DNA of 64,000 nt from Nocardiopsis algeriensis (GCF_014203695.1 NZ_JACHJO010000008.1:124001-188000); one strand, 5' to 3'. Shown: positions 1-10,493, counted from the stretch's first letter. Notes: a model not told the origin generated them from the letters alone. Made by a program: numbers and translations.

Positions 1-776
1 ACCAGCAGCTCCTCGGGGCCCAGGTGCAGGGTCTTCATGTGGATGAGGCGGTCGATGTCCTCCACCGTCGCGATCGCCTCCTTGATCTGCCCGATGTGCT
101 CCTTGCTCGCCGACTCCCCGATGAGCAGGCTCTTGACCTCCATCGCCAGCACGACCGCGATGGCCACCAGCAGGATGCCGATGGCGGCGGTGCCCAGGCC
201 GTCCCACAGGCCGTTGCCGGTGACCAGCGTCAGGCCGACACCGATCAGCGCGAACACCAGGCCGAGCAGCGCACCGGTGTCCTCCAGCAGGATGACGGGC
301 AGTTCGGGGGACTTGGAGCGGCGCACGAACTGGACCCAGCTCGCCCGGCCGCGCACCGCGTTGGACTCCTTGACCGCGGTGCGCAGGGCGAAGGCCTCCA
401 GGACGATGGCCACGAGCAGGACGGCGACCGGCACCCACCGCCAGGCGGTGATCGGCTCGGGGTGGGAGATCTTGTGCCAGGCCTCGTAGAGCGCGAACAG
501 GCCGCCCACGCTGAACAGCACGATCGCCACCACGAAGGCGTAGATGTAGCGCTCCCTGCCGTAGCCGAACGGATGCTCCTCCGTCGCGGTCCTGCGAGCG
601 CGCCTGCCGCCGATGAGCAGCAGCGCCTGGTTGCTGGAATCGGCGACCGAGTGGATGGACTCGGCCAGCATGGCCGACGACCCGGTCAGGGCATAGGCCA
701 CGAATTTCGTGACCGCGATCCCCATGTTCGCGGCCAGGGCCGTGACCACGGCCTTGGTGCTTCCCTCAACGCTCAC
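1..776 (-). CDS. Cation diffusion facilitator (CDF) family metal transporter, 3' part outside window
   Basis: The first 258 codons of a CDF-type cation/proton antiporter are visible; the gene runs off the left edge of the window. Residues 1-60 carry the family's first membrane helices, with the sequence MLAESIHSVADSSNQ, whose acidic and His residues belong to the transport site. A second segment, EEHPFGYGRERY, is the usual HPFGYGR motif before helix 3. Four or five hydrophobic helices follow, then the start of the cytoplasmic C-terminal domain. The GTG start has AGGAAA about 10 nt upstream. Family members export Zn2+, Fe2+ or other divalent metals; the sequence does not settle which. The gene is divergent from lysS, so the 157 nt between them should hold both promoters. 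The longer plus-strand frames across this region are its antisense shadows. Confidence 0.88.
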   Translation of the reverse strand, partial: MSVEGSTKAVVTALAANMGIAVTKFVAYALTGSSAMLAESIHSVADSSNQALLLIGGRRARRTATEEHPFGYGRERYIYAFVVAIVLFSVGGLFALYEAWHKISHPEPITAWRWVPVAVLLVAIVLEAFALRTAVKESNAVRGRASWVQFVRRSKSPELPVILLEDTGALLGLVFALIGVGLTLVTGNGLWDGLGTAAIGILLVAIAVVLAMEVKSLLIGESASKEHIGQIKEAIATVEDIDRLIHMKTLHLGPEELL

Positions 777-920
777 CGGTTTCTCGTTTCCTGTTCGTCT
801 GACGCACACCATGGATGCGGGGGCAGGGCAGCGCAATACTAATGACACGGTTTTTCGGTTTCACCCACCCGCCTTTACGGCCGCGGGCTTTCCCCGTGCC
901 CCGGCCCGCCGCGGCGCCGG

Positions 921-926
921 TAGGAT
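921..926 (+). promoter_or_regulatory. -10 box of lysS, near-leaderless mRNA
   Basis: TAGGAT lies 7 nt before the GTG at 934. That spacing would put the transcription start at or next to the start codon, and it favours GTG 934 over GTG 928. No ribosome binding site is visible. No clear -35 box is seen. Confidence 0.45.
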
Positions 927-933
927 CGTGCGC

Positions 934-2436
934 GTGAACCACGCGCACGACGACAACTACGACGACCTGCCCGAACAGATGCGAGTCCGGCGCCAGAAGC
1001 TGGACCGGTTGCGGGAGCAGGGCATCGACCCCTTTCCCGTCTCCTTCCCCCGTTCCGCGTCGATCAAGGCCGTGCGTGACAAACACCAGGGTCTGGAGCC
1101 CGACACCCACACGGGCGTCGACGTCTCCATCGCCGGCCGGGTGATGCTGTACCGCACCGGCGGCAAGCTGTGCTTCGCCACGCTGCGCGACGAGACCGGC
1201 GACCTCCAGGTGATGCTGTCGCTGGACCAGGTCGGCGCCGAGCGCCTGGAGGCCTGGAAGACCGACGTCGACCTGGGCGACCACGTGGGTGTGGAGGGCG
1301 AGGTCGTCACCTCCCGCCGCGGCGAGCTCTCGGTCATGGTCCGCTCCTGGACGCTCACGGCCAAGTGCCTGCGCCCCCTGCCGGAGAAGCACAAGGGCCT
1401 GACCGATCCCGAGGCCCGGGTGCGGCAGCGCTACGTGGACCTCATCGTCAACCCCGAGTCCCAGCAGATGGTCCGCCGCCGCTCGGCCGCCATCCGGGCC
1501 ATCCGGGACTCGCTCACCGCACGCGACTACATCGAGGTCGAGACCCCGATGCTGATGCGGGTGCACGGCGGGGCCACGGCGCGCCCCTTCACCACCCACA
1601 TCAACGCCTACGACATGGACCTGTACCTGCGCATCGCCCCCGAGCTGTCGCTCAAGCGGCTGGTGGTGGGAGGTCTGGAGCGGGTCTTCGAGATCAACCG
1701 CAACTTCCGCAACGAGGGCGCGGACTCCACGCACAACCCCGAGTTCACGATGCTGGAGTTCTACCAGGCCTACGCCGACTACAACGTCATGGCCGACGTC
1801 ACCCGCGAGCTGATCCAGGACGCGGCCCGCGCCGTGTTCGGCTCCACCGTGGTCGAGCGCGACGGCGAGAGCTACGACCTCGGTGGGGAGTGGCCGCAGA
1901 TCACCCTGTACGGGGCGGTCTCCGAGGCCCTCGGCGCCGAGGTCGGTCCGCGCACCCCGGTCGAGGAGGTTCGGCGCCTGGCCGCGGACAAGGGAGTCGA
2001 GTACAGCGAGGAGTGGGGCCAGGGCAAGCTGGTCGAGCACGTCTTCGAGGAGCTGGTGGAGCACACCCTGGTCCAGCCGACCTTCGTGCGCGACTTCCCG
2101 GTGGAGACGAGCCCGCTCACCCGCCAGCACCGGGAGGACCCGCTGCTCACGGAGAAGTGGGACCTCATCGGCTTCGGCATGGAGATGGGAACGGGCTACT
2201 CCGAGCTGGTCGACCCGGTCGAGCAGCGCCGGCGCCTCACCGAGCAGTCGCTGATGGCAGCCGAGGGCGACCCGGAGGCCATGCAGCTGGACGAGGACTT
2301 CCTCCGGGCACTGGAGTACGGCATGCCGCCGACCGGCGGTGTGGGTGTGGGCATCGACCGGCTCCTGATGGCCTTCACCGGGAAGAACATCCGTGAGACC
2401 GTCCTCTTCCCGATCGTCAAGCCCTCCGGAGAATAG
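934..2436 (+). CDS. lysS: Lysyl-tRNA synthetase, class II
   Basis: This is a 500-residue class II lysyl-tRNA synthetase, which charges tRNA-Lys in the cytoplasm. The N-terminal OB-fold anticodon-binding domain (about residues 60-170) includes the stretch VSIAGRVM. The catalytic domain has motif 2, [11 protein letters not shown], followed by [14 protein letters not shown]. Motif 3 is [11 protein letters not shown] near the C-terminus, before the typical ending VLFPIVKP. Length fits the stand-alone enzyme; there is no fused membrane (LysX/MprF-like) domain as found in some mycobacterial homologues. The GTG at 934 is chosen because a -10 box lies 7 nt upstream and no Shine-Dalgarno sequence is present; GTG 928 is the alternative. 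A strong hairpin follows the stop codon, so the gene is probably monocistronic. Confidence 0.96.
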   Translation: MNHAHDDNYDDLPEQMRVRRQKLDRLREQGIDPFPVSFPRSASIKAVRDKHQGLEPDTHTGVDVSIAGRVMLYRTGGKLCFATLRDETGDLQVMLSLDQVGAERLEAWKTDVDLGDHVGVEGEVVTSRRGELSVMVRSWTLTAKCLRPLPEKHKGLTDPEARVRQRYVDLIVNPESQQMVRRRSAAIRAIRDSLTARDYIEVETPMLMRVHGGATARPFTTHINAYDMDLYLRIAPELSLKRLVVGGLERVFEINRNFRNEGADSTHNPEFTMLEFYQAYADYNVMADVTRELIQDAARAVFGSTVVERDGESYDLGGEWPQITLYGAVSEALGAEVGPRTPVEEVRRLAADKGVEYSEEWGQGKLVEHVFEELVEHTLVQPTFVRDFPVETSPLTRQHREDPLLTEKWDLIGFGMEMGTGYSELVDPVEQRRRLTEQSLMAAEGDPEAMQLDEDFLRALEYGMPPTGGVGVGIDRLLMAFTGKNIRETVLFPIVKPSGE

Positions 2437-2451
2437 CGACCGGAACGGGTC

Positions 2452-2483
2452 CGGGGCCGCCGCACCCAGGTGCGGCGGCCCCG
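2452..2483 (+). terminator. Hairpin terminator of lysS
   Basis: A perfect 13-bp GC stem (2452-2464 with 2471-2483) and a 6-nt loop start 15 nt after the lysS stop. There is no U-run, as is usual in actinomycetes. Confidence 0.75.
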
Positions 2484-2716
2484 CCGCGTTCTCCACCGCG
2501 GCGGGGAAACCTGCCTTTCCGGCCACAAGGAGCACGACGGCCGGACAGGTGCGGGTCTCCACGGAGACAGAACGTGATTCTCTCCAGAGAGGGAGCCCTG
2601 CTTCGCTACTCTCCGGTAGCGAACGTTGACGCAGGTCAGCGCACGGAATGTCACAGACTGAATTTTTGGTGTGGCTCGCTGTTCAAGTGTGACTACTCAT
2701 GGTAATTTACCGGGTC

Positions 2717-2745
2717 TTGACGGTATCCACTCCTCCGCCTAGCGT
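2717..2745 (+). promoter_or_regulatory. Consensus-like promoter for the small LuxR-type regulator
   Basis: TTGACG, a 17-nt spacer and TAGCGT give one of the best sigma-70/HrdB-type promoters in the window. The start of transcription would be near 2752, about 315 nt before the regulator, so the mRNA has a long leader. Nothing else recognisable lies between the lysS terminator and this promoter. Confidence 0.6.
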
Positions 2746-2813
2746 GCTGTGAGCGGGCTTTGCCCGTGAGTTCGCCGAAGTGGAACGAGTGACGCGGAGA
2801 GCGTGAGGAGACG

Positions 2814-3035
2814 GTGCCCGAGGGCGCCGATGTCCTCCGCGCGTACGTGAGCCCACCGATGCGGTCTGTCCGTCCCGGACCGCAGCGGACGGGAGGCGCG
2901 TGCGGCCCCTGCCGACAACCCCGGTCCCTGTGCCAGAGGGGTCCTCGGGGTGTGCCGTGCTGCGGGTCCCCGCTCACCGAGAGGAGCCGCGAGACCGGCT
3001 CGGCGCCCCAGGCGCCCACCCAGGTGACGAGTTGA
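2814..3035 (+). CDS. Possible short upstream ORF, 73 codons, unproven
   Basis: A GTG-started frame preceded by GAGGAG (8 nt) lies in the leader of the LuxR-type regulator. It ends in TGATG, where its stop codon overlaps a possible ATG start (3035) of the regulator frame. The product would be rich in Arg, Pro, Gly and Cys (six Cys) with no recognisable domain. Third codon positions are mostly G or C, but any open frame in this DNA tends to show that. It may be a small protein, a translated leader that couples translation to the regulator, or chance. I do not recognise it. Confidence 0.25.
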   Translation: MPEGADVLRAYVSPPMRSVRPGPQRTGGACGPCRQPRSLCQRGPRGVPCCGSPLTERSRETGSAPQAPTQVTS

Positions 3036-3067
3036 TGTTCCGCACTCACATGATGAGGGAGGACGGA

Positions 3068-3379
3068 GTGGAACAGGCCACACTCGTACGACGCCCCGTT
3101 GAGGACCAGAGCACTCTCCAGCACCGGGAGAACATGGTTCCTCTCCAGACCCGCTCGCGAGAGACCGCACTCGGGCAGTACCCGCCGGTGGAGCTGAGCT
3201 CCGAGGAGATCGAGCTGCTCGCCGAGATCGCCACCGGCGTCACCACCGAGGTGGCCGCCCGCCACCTGGAACTGAGCGCCCGTACCCTGCGCCGGCGCAT
3301 CCGCAACATCTGTGACGTGCTCGGGGTGAACACCCCCATCGAAGCGGTCGTGTGGGCCGCCCGCCGCCAGCTCATCTGA
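3068..3379 (+). CDS. Small LuxR-type helix-turn-helix regulator
   Basis: This protein of about 103 residues is almost entirely a LuxR/GerE-type DNA-binding domain. After a short N-terminal tail it reads LSSEEIELLAEIATGVTTEVAARHLELSART in outline, then a recognition helix with LRRRIRNICDVLGVNTP and the ending EAVVWAARRQ. No receiver or ligand-binding domain is present, so it is a stand-alone HTH protein. The GTG at 3068 is chosen because GGGAGGA lies 5-6 nt upstream. ATG 3035 or 3050 in the same frame would add up to 11 residues. A good promoter at 2717-2745 drives it. Target genes cannot be read from the sequence. Confidence 0.75.
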   Translation: MEQATLVRRPVEDQSTLQHRENMVPLQTRSRETALGQYPPVELSSEEIELLAEIATGVTTEVAARHLELSARTLRRRIRNICDVLGVNTPIEAVVWAARRQLI

Positions 3380-3489
3380 GTCCGGCGGAGACCTCGGAGA
3401 CCGTCGCGGGCACGGACGGTCCGAAACCGTGTACCTGCCGCATCCGCCGGGGAAGAGCGCTCCGGTAGGTGCGGCGGGGCACATGGGCA

Positions 3490-3495
3490 TAGTCT
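3490..3495 (+). promoter_or_regulatory. -10 box before the acetyltransferase gene
   Basis: TAGTCT lies 9 nt before ATG 3505, with no ribosome binding site between, suggesting a leaderless or very short-leader transcript. The same GCATAGTCTGG string precedes the gene at 15722. Confidence 0.45.
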
Positions 3496-3504
3496 GGTCC
3501 GGCT

Positions 3505-4074
3505 ATGCCCGTTCGCCATGTTCACGTGCGGCGCGCCCGGACCCGGGACGTCGTCCACATCCGCCGGCTCGTCGACACCTACAGCGTCGACCGGCGCGTG
3601 CTCTCCAAGAGCACCGTCAACCTCTACGAGGACATCCAGGAGTTCTGGGTCGCCGAGGCCCTGCCGCCCGCGGACGGAGCGGACCCCGGGGAGCGGGAGC
3701 CGCGCGTGGTGGGCTGCGGGGCCCTGCACGTGCTCTGGGAGGACCTGGCCGAGGTGCGCACCGTCGCGGTGGATCCCTCCCTGCGCGGCCTCGGCGTCGG
3801 ACACCGGATCGTGTCCGCACTGCTCGACACCGCCCGCGCGCTGGGCGTGCGCCGTGTGTTCTGCCTGACATTCGAGACGGCTTTCTTCGCCAAACACGGC
3901 TTTGCCCCCATCAGGGGAACCCCTGTGTCGACGCGGGTGTACGAGGAACTCCTCCGTTCCTACGACGAGGGCGTCGCCGAATTCCTGGACCTCGAACGAG
4001 TCAAACCCAACACTCTCGGGAACACGAGGATGCTCGTCCACCTCGGCCCGGAGACCGAAGGCACCGACAGCTAA
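3505..4074 (+). CDS. argA: Amino-acid N-acetyltransferase (GNAT; N-acetylglutamate synthase-like)
   Basis: This 189-residue GNAT enzyme resembles the short actinobacterial N-acetylglutamate synthases (ArgA/Rv2747 type), which acetylate glutamate for the first step of arginine synthesis. The N-terminus has VRRARTRDVVHIRRLVD; the central part GCGALHVLWEDLAEVRTVAV leads to the acetyl-CoA loop LRGLGVGHRIVSALLD (motif Q/RxxGxG/A). This is followed by VFCLTFETAFFAKHGF, characteristic of the NAGS subgroup. A C-terminal stretch of about 40 residues ends in NTRMLVHL. The gene stands alone between regulators, away from other arg genes. Assignment to glutamate rests on family resemblance from memory; another amino acid substrate is possible. 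Confidence 0.8.
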   Translation: MPVRHVHVRRARTRDVVHIRRLVDTYSVDRRVLSKSTVNLYEDIQEFWVAEALPPADGADPGEREPRVVGCGALHVLWEDLAEVRTVAVDPSLRGLGVGHRIVSALLDTARALGVRRVFCLTFETAFFAKHGFAPIRGTPVSTRVYEELLRSYDEGVAEFLDLERVKPNTLGNTRMLVHLGPETEGTDS

Positions 4075-4576
4075 AGGTTTTCGTAGTCACCCGGTACGGT
4101 GTTCCGCCAAACGCTCTCCTAAGGGCGTCTCGAGAAGCTCGGAGGATCCGGTCGAGGGCACGCGCTTAACGGCACCGCGTGGTATGGAAGTGGAAGAGGA
4201 CAGGTAATGTGTACCTGCGAACCCTGGTCGATCGAGTTCGGGACGAGTGGGACGGAGAGCGGTGACGAAGGGTTGTGATTTCACCGGCTTCCGTAACCGT
4301 ACGAACACATCTGATGCGGGTTCGATGCACGTTCGATACGGAACGGGACGCGGGGCCCGGATGTCCTCGGTTCGCCGAGCATTGGCAGTACCGGCTTTGC
4401 CGGGGCGGCACACAGTGCGTCCGTGCCAAACGCTCGGCCAAACGAGAGGCAAGCGGTGTCTATGATGTCCGGTATGCCTTTGCCCGTCCTGCCGGGCGCC
4501 ATCCCCCGGGAGTGTACCGACCCTGAGTCGGGTATTTGCTGCAATAAGTAACAACCAGGAAGGGTGGACCGCTGCC
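4075..4576. other. Intergenic region, no gene recognised
   Basis: About 500 bases of somewhat lower GC content follow the acetyltransferase gene. Frames on both strands are short, mutually overlapping and lack ribosome binding sites. I see no tRNA, riboswitch or convincing terminator. The last 30 bases hold the ribosome binding site of the next gene. Confidence 0.5.
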
Positions 4577-4861
4577 ATGGGGGATTTTTTGTCATCGGTG
4601 CTCTCTCCTGGGCTGATCGATGTTTTGTCGGCGCTCACCCCTCCGGCTCTCGTCGCCTTCGTCTTCTGCTACTTCATCATCAAGCTGCTGCGCAGGGAGA
4701 TGGCGCCGCGGAGGATGGACGGAAGCCCGGTGGGCAAAGACGAGGACGCTCCGGCCGGGAGCAGCGACAAGGACGCTCGGAGCCAGGCCGGGGAAGCCGG
4801 AGCGATGAACGGCACATCGAATGCCCAGGACGGGGAACGACCCGAATCCGAAGGTCGTTGA
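4577..4861 (+). CDS. Small single-pass membrane protein, function unknown
   Basis: This 94-residue protein has one hydrophobic helix at about residues 19-38 (PPALVAFVFCYFIIKLL), then a basic step (RREMAPRR) and a hydrophilic, Asp/Gly/Ser-rich tail that should be disordered and cytoplasmic. The start is well supported by AGGAAGGGTGG about 10 nt before the ATG. I do not recognise the family. It sits between the acetyltransferase gene and lsr2, with about 210 nt separating it from lsr2, so the two are probably transcribed separately. A membrane anchor or a small partner of a larger complex is possible, but nothing in the sequence shows which. Confidence 0.6.
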   Translation: MGDFLSSVLSPGLIDVLSALTPPALVAFVFCYFIIKLLRREMAPRRMDGSPVGKDEDAPAGSSDKDARSQAGEAGAMNGTSNAQDGERPESEGR

Positions 4862-5026
4862 CACGGTACTCGAACGATCGCACCCGAGGCGGAGCAGTGG
4901 CCGCCTCCCCGCCCGCGCAGGCCGCGTGAAGCCGCCGCGCATCTTCGGCGTACCCGAAACCCCGGCCCGTACGTGACGATTTACGGCACGCGGCCAATTG
5001 TGTTTCGTCTGGGTGCAAGATAGCTT

Positions 5027-5032
5027 TATATT
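5027..5032 (+). promoter_or_regulatory. Probable -10 box and AT-rich stretch upstream of lsr2
   Basis: TATATT sits in the most AT-rich patch of this region (about 5018-5034), 39 nt before lsr2. Lsr2 binds AT-rich DNA, so autoregulation here is plausible but inferred. The -35 region is poor. Confidence 0.35.
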
Positions 5033-5071
5033 CAGGTGTGGAGACACCGCTCCTCTGAAAGGTTTGAATCC

Positions 5072-5413
5072 ATGGCACAGAAGGTCCAGGTTTTTCTGGT
5101 AGACGACCTCGACGGCGGCGAGGCCGAGGAGACGGTGACGTTCGGTCTGGACGGATCCGTGTACGAAATCGACCTCAGCGCCGGTAATGCCGCCAAGCTT
5201 CGTGAGGCCCTTACTCCGTTCGTCGAGGCCGCTCGCAAGGCATCGCCCAAGCCGGCCCGCGGCGCCGGTCGCCGTAGCGCCAGCCGTAATGCTCCCAGCC
5301 GTGAGCGCAGCGCCGAGATTCGCGCGTGGGCGAAGGCCGCCGGCAAGCCGGTGAATGAGCGCGGGCGTATCCCCGCCGCCATCGTCGCCGAATATGAGGC
5401 CATCAAGGGCTGA
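5072..5413 (+). CDS. lsr2: Nucleoid-associated protein Lsr2 (H-NS-like)
   Basis: This 113-residue protein is the actinobacterial functional analogue of H-NS: it bridges AT-rich DNA and silences horizontally acquired genes. The N-terminal dimerisation domain begins MAQKVQVFLVDDLDGGEAEETV and includes the conserved FGLDGSVYEIDLS. A basic linker (about 60-80) joins it to the C-terminal DNA-binding domain with EIRAWAKAAGKPVNERGRIP. The RGR core of that domain is the AT-hook-like element that inserts in the minor groove. It ends IVAEYEAIKG, typical for the family. The ATG has GAAAGG 9-10 nt upstream. An Lsr2-encoding gene close to clpC and lysS is a common actinomycete arrangement. Confidence 0.97.
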   Translation: MAQKVQVFLVDDLDGGEAEETVTFGLDGSVYEIDLSAGNAAKLREALTPFVEAARKASPKPARGAGRRSASRNAPSRERSAEIRAWAKAAGKPVNERGRIPAAIVAEYEAIKG

Positions 5414-5476
5414 CCTCATGCCCGATCTCCCGCAAGCCGGAATGCCGTCAGGTCCCGGAAGGCCGAGGAATCGACG

Positions 5477-5495
5477 GCGGGAAAAGTAATCCCGC
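5477..5495 (+). terminator. Small hairpin, possible lsr2 terminator
   Basis: A 6-bp stem (GCGGGA / TCCCGC) with a 7-nt A-rich loop lies 64 nt past the lsr2 stop. Confidence 0.35.
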
Positions 5496-5775
5496 TTCCC
5501 TCGCCGCCGGGCGTCCGCGGGTCCGTGCCCGCGCGCGAGCCGCGACTCCGTGCGCCTCGGTACGGCGACAGGGGAGCACCTGCCACGCCGCGCCCGCGGG
5601 GCAGCACCGTACGGCCCGGCGCCGCCGGTGGCGGGGTGGCGGCCGCGGAGACGGCCACCGGTCCCCGGGAGGGCGCACCGCTGCCGATCGGCCTCCTGTT
5701 TTCTGCGCATTTCGCTTTCGGTGAACAACTCACGGTTCGTGTTCGCTCAGAGCCGATAAACCGGTCCGCACATGC

Positions 5776-5818
5776 AACGGCCCGGGCACTCTTCCTCTCG
5801 GAGAGCGCCCGGGCCGTT
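5776..5818 (+). terminator. Strong inverted repeat upstream of clpC
   Basis: A 17-bp stem (5776-5792 with 5802-5818) has a single A.C mismatch and a 9-nt loop. It can isolate clpC from readthrough out of lsr2. Its last three bases overlap the ClgR box, so it may also be a regulatory structure. Confidence 0.6.
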
Positions 5819-5829
5819 CGCCTTCGGCG
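5816..5829 (+). promoter_or_regulatory. ClgR-type operator upstream of clpC
   Basis: GTTCGC, 5 nt, GCG is a perfect match to the ClgR recognition motif reported for the clpP1, clpC1, lon and clgR promoters of Streptomyces. It lies about 250 nt before the clpC start. ClgR activates these genes, so clpC is probably a member of a Clp/Lon proteolysis regulon here as well. Confidence 0.65.
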
Positions 5830-6077
5830 TACAGGGAAATCTGATGCCGCAATTGGTAGTTGGATGTGGATGAACGCCCTATCGTCGGGGAAAGTCTCTG
5901 GCACGGACGGCTGCGGCCGGCCATGTGGAGACGTCCGCCCGCTCGGCATCCGGCCGGGTGGACGGGCAGGTGCGACAGTGCTCCCCGGGGCGGTTATCCC
6001 TGTGGGGCCGATATGCGGAAGAGTCGGGTCGGTGGGAACCGGCCCTGCCTGACCGCTCTGTAGAGGAGCGACGAGAC

Positions 6078-8585
<2,508 letters not shown>

Positions 8586-8607
8586 CGACATCGGAAGCAC
8601 GGAGACA

Positions 8608-8631
8608 GGGGCGCCCCTTCGGGGGCGCCCC
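8608..8631 (+). terminator. clpC terminator with UUCG tetraloop
   Basis: A perfect 10-bp GC stem (8608-8617 with 8622-8631) is closed by TTCG, 22 nt after the stop codon. Confidence 0.85.
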
Positions 8632-8674
8632 GCGCCGTGTCTTCGGCCGTCTGTGGAAACGGAGTCGGACCGGT

Positions 8675-8680
8675 TAGGGT
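8675..8680 (+). promoter_or_regulatory. -10 box before the DUF3105 gene
   Basis: TAGGGT lies 7 nt before GTG 8688 with no ribosome binding site, again suggesting leaderless transcription. Confidence 0.4.
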
Positions 8681-8687
8681 TTCGAAT

Positions 8688-9482
8688 GTGACCTACCCAC
8701 CGAACCCTCACAACCCGGACCCCCGCCCGTCCGGACACGGACAACCGCAGCAGTACCCGGGACCGGTTCCGCAGGGGCCGCCCGGACAGTACGGGATGCC
8801 GCCCGGCGGACCTCCGCCTCCCGGATACGGGCAGCCGCCCCACCCGTATCCGCCGGGAGCCCCGGTCCCGCAGCGCAAGAGCAGCGGAGGTGTCGTCGCG
8901 ATCGTCGTCGCGGTGGCGGCCGTCCTCCTCCTGGCCGTGGCCGGCGCCGGGATCTGGGCCTACACGGCCCTTGCCGGCGGAGCGGCGGCGGCCGGCGGTG
9001 CGACCGTGCAGATCTACGAGGACCTGGACGCCACCCACGTGGAGGTCGGCGAGACCGTCGACTACGGCATGTACCCGCCCGTGGGCGGACCCCACTACCC
9101 GATGTGGCAGAACTGCGGCGTCTACGACGAGCCCTTGCAGAGCGAGTACGTGGTCCACTCGATGGAGCACGGCGCGGTGTGGATCACCTACGACCCGTCC
9201 CTCTCCGCCGAGGAGTCCGACCACCTGGCCTCGCTCTACGACCCCGGTGCCTACATCGTGGTGAGCCCGCAGGACGGCCTGCCCGCCCCGGTCGTGGCCT
9301 CGGCGTGGGGAGCGCAGATCTCCTTCGAGGACCCCTTCGACCCGGCCCTGGAGATCTTCCTGCGGGACTACGTCCAGGGGCCCGCCACCCCCGAGCCCGG
9401 CGCGGCCTGCAGCGGCGCCCACTCCGGTACCGAGTCCGACCCCGGGGCCGGTGCCGGCGCCGACGGAGGAGTCACCGCCTGA
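8688..9482 (+). CDS. DUF3105 membrane-anchored protein
   Basis: This 264-residue protein has a Pro/Gly/Gln-rich cytoplasmic N-terminus (1-65), one hydrophobic helix at about 70-95 (GVVAIVVAVAAVLLLAVAGAGIW) and an extracellular DUF3105 domain. The domain shows the family's conserved HYPMWQNCGVY and VHSMEHGAVWITY, rich in His, Tyr and Cys. Such a His/Tyr/Cys cluster could bind a metal, but the function of DUF3105 is unknown to me. The GTG start is favoured because a -10 box lies 7 nt upstream; an upstream in-frame GTG at 8637 would fall just downstream of the clpC terminator. It ends near a hairpin shared with the convergent mutY. In this window it is the only gene between clpC and mutY. Confidence 0.8.
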   Translation: MTYPPNPHNPDPRPSGHGQPQQYPGPVPQGPPGQYGMPPGGPPPPGYGQPPHPYPPGAPVPQRKSSGGVVAIVVAVAAVLLLAVAGAGIWAYTALAGGAAAAGGATVQIYEDLDATHVEVGETVDYGMYPPVGGPHYPMWQNCGVYDEPLQSEYVVHSMEHGAVWITYDPSLSAEESDHLASLYDPGAYIVVSPQDGLPAPVVASAWGAQISFEDPFDPALEIFLRDYVQGPATPEPGAACSGAHSGTESDPGAGAGADGGVTA

Positions 9483-9494
9483 CACGGCCGACGC

Positions 9495-9520
9495 CGGCGG
9501 GGCTCCCGGCGGCCCCGCCG
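9495..9520 (+). terminator. Hairpin between DUF3105 gene and mutY
   Basis: An 8-bp stem (CGGCGGGG / CCCCGCCG) with a 10-nt loop lies between two convergent genes and could act in both directions. Confidence 0.5.
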
Positions 9521-9566
9521 CAGGGGTGCACGCACGGGGCCCCGAAGGCGGCCGTGCGCCCCTGAC

Positions 9567-10442
9567 TCAGCTCGGAAGGGCGTAGCGGCCGTCGTCGAGA
9601 GGGTCCACGAGACCGTCGACCACGAGGGCGTCCAGGGCGCGCTCGCGCTGGATGTGGTCGTCCCAGACGGCGTCGAGGGCGGTCTTGGGGACGGGGCCGA
9701 CCGCGTCGCGCAGGACGGCCAGGAGGCGGCCGCGCACCTGGCGGTCGGTGCCCGCGTAGGTCTGGCCGCGGCGGGGCGGGCCGTCGTAAGGGGGCTTGCC
9801 GGCGAGCTTCCACGCGCACTGCCCGGCGATGGGGCAGTCGGCGCACGCCGGATTGCGCGCCGTGCACACGAGCGCGCCGAGCTCCATCACGGCCACGCCC
9901 CAGCGGGCGGCGACCGACGGTTCGGGCGGCAAGAGGGACTCGGCGAGGGCCGTCTCCGCCTTGGTCTGTGTTTTCGGTGGGTATTCAATTCCGCTTTCGG
10001 CCCTGGCCAAGACGCGCCGGACATTCGTGTCCAGAATGGCGTGGCGCTGTCCGAAGGCGAAGCTCGCGACGGCCGCGGCCGTGTACGCGCCGACACCGGG
10101 AAGGGACAGAAGCGTGGCGTGGTCGTCGGGGACCTGCCCGCCGTGCTCCTCGGTGATGGCCTTGGCGCAGGCGTGCAGGCGCAGGGCCCGGCGCGGGTAG
10201 CCGAGGCGGTTCCACATGCGGACCGCCTCCCCGGACGGCTCTTTTGCCAGGTCGGCGGGTGTGGGCCAGCGTTCCGTCCAGGCCTTCCAGGCCGGCAGCA
10301 CCCGTACGACGGGTGTCTGCTGGAGCATGATCTCGCTGACGAGGACCGACCACGGCGAAGCGTCGGGGTGCCTCCAGGGAAGGTCGCGGGCATGGGCCTC
10401 GTACCACGCCAGAACCGCGGTGCTGTAAGGGTTATCGCTCAT
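9567..10442 (-). CDS. mutY: A/G-specific adenine DNA glycosylase MutY
   Basis: This 291-residue enzyme removes adenine mispaired with 8-oxoguanine (GO repair). The helix-hairpin-helix reads LPGVGAYTAAAVASFAFG (114-131) and is followed by the catalytic Asp 138 in HAILDTNVRR. Glu 37 in VSEIMLQQT is the MutY-specific catalytic Glu. The four Cys of the 4Fe-4S cluster are C193, C200, C203 and C209 (spacing 6-2-5). It is shorter than Escherichia coli MutY (350) because the C-terminal NUDIX-like 8-oxoG recognition domain is reduced to about 75 residues, as is common in actinobacteria. The ATG at 10442 gives the usual N-terminus. It is divergent from the gene at 10507 with only 64 nt between. Confidence 0.95.
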   Translation of the reverse strand: MSDNPYSTAVLAWYEAHARDLPWRHPDASPWSVLVSEIMLQQTPVVRVLPAWKAWTERWPTPADLAKEPSGEAVRMWNRLGYPRRALRLHACAKAITEEHGGQVPDDHATLLSLPGVGAYTAAAVASFAFGQRHAILDTNVRRVLARAESGIEYPPKTQTKAETALAESLLPPEPSVAARWGVAVMELGALVCTARNPACADCPIAGQCAWKLAGKPPYDGPPRRGQTYAGTDRQVRGRLLAVLRDAVGPVPKTALDAVWDDHIQRERALDALVVDGLVDPLDDGRYALPS

Positions 10443-10493
10443 CTTTAAACGGGTGGTCGGCGGGTTGAGTAGGTGGGGCGCACGCAAAACCGC

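Larger units (their letters stand above)
5414..6077. other. Long lsr2-clpC intergenic region with regulatory elements
   Basis: This region of about 660 bases holds the possible lsr2 terminator, a strong inverted repeat and a ClgR box, listed separately. A second partial ClgR-like sequence (GTTCGC, 5 nt, GCC) lies at 5741-5754. No convincing reading frame is present. The clpC transcript probably starts inside it, but no promoter hexamers could be fixed. Confidence 0.5.

Noticed and set aside
766..2562. A minus-strand open frame of 598 codons opposite lysS
   Set aside because: Antisense shadow of lysS in high-GC DNA; no ribosome binding site or recognisable motif.
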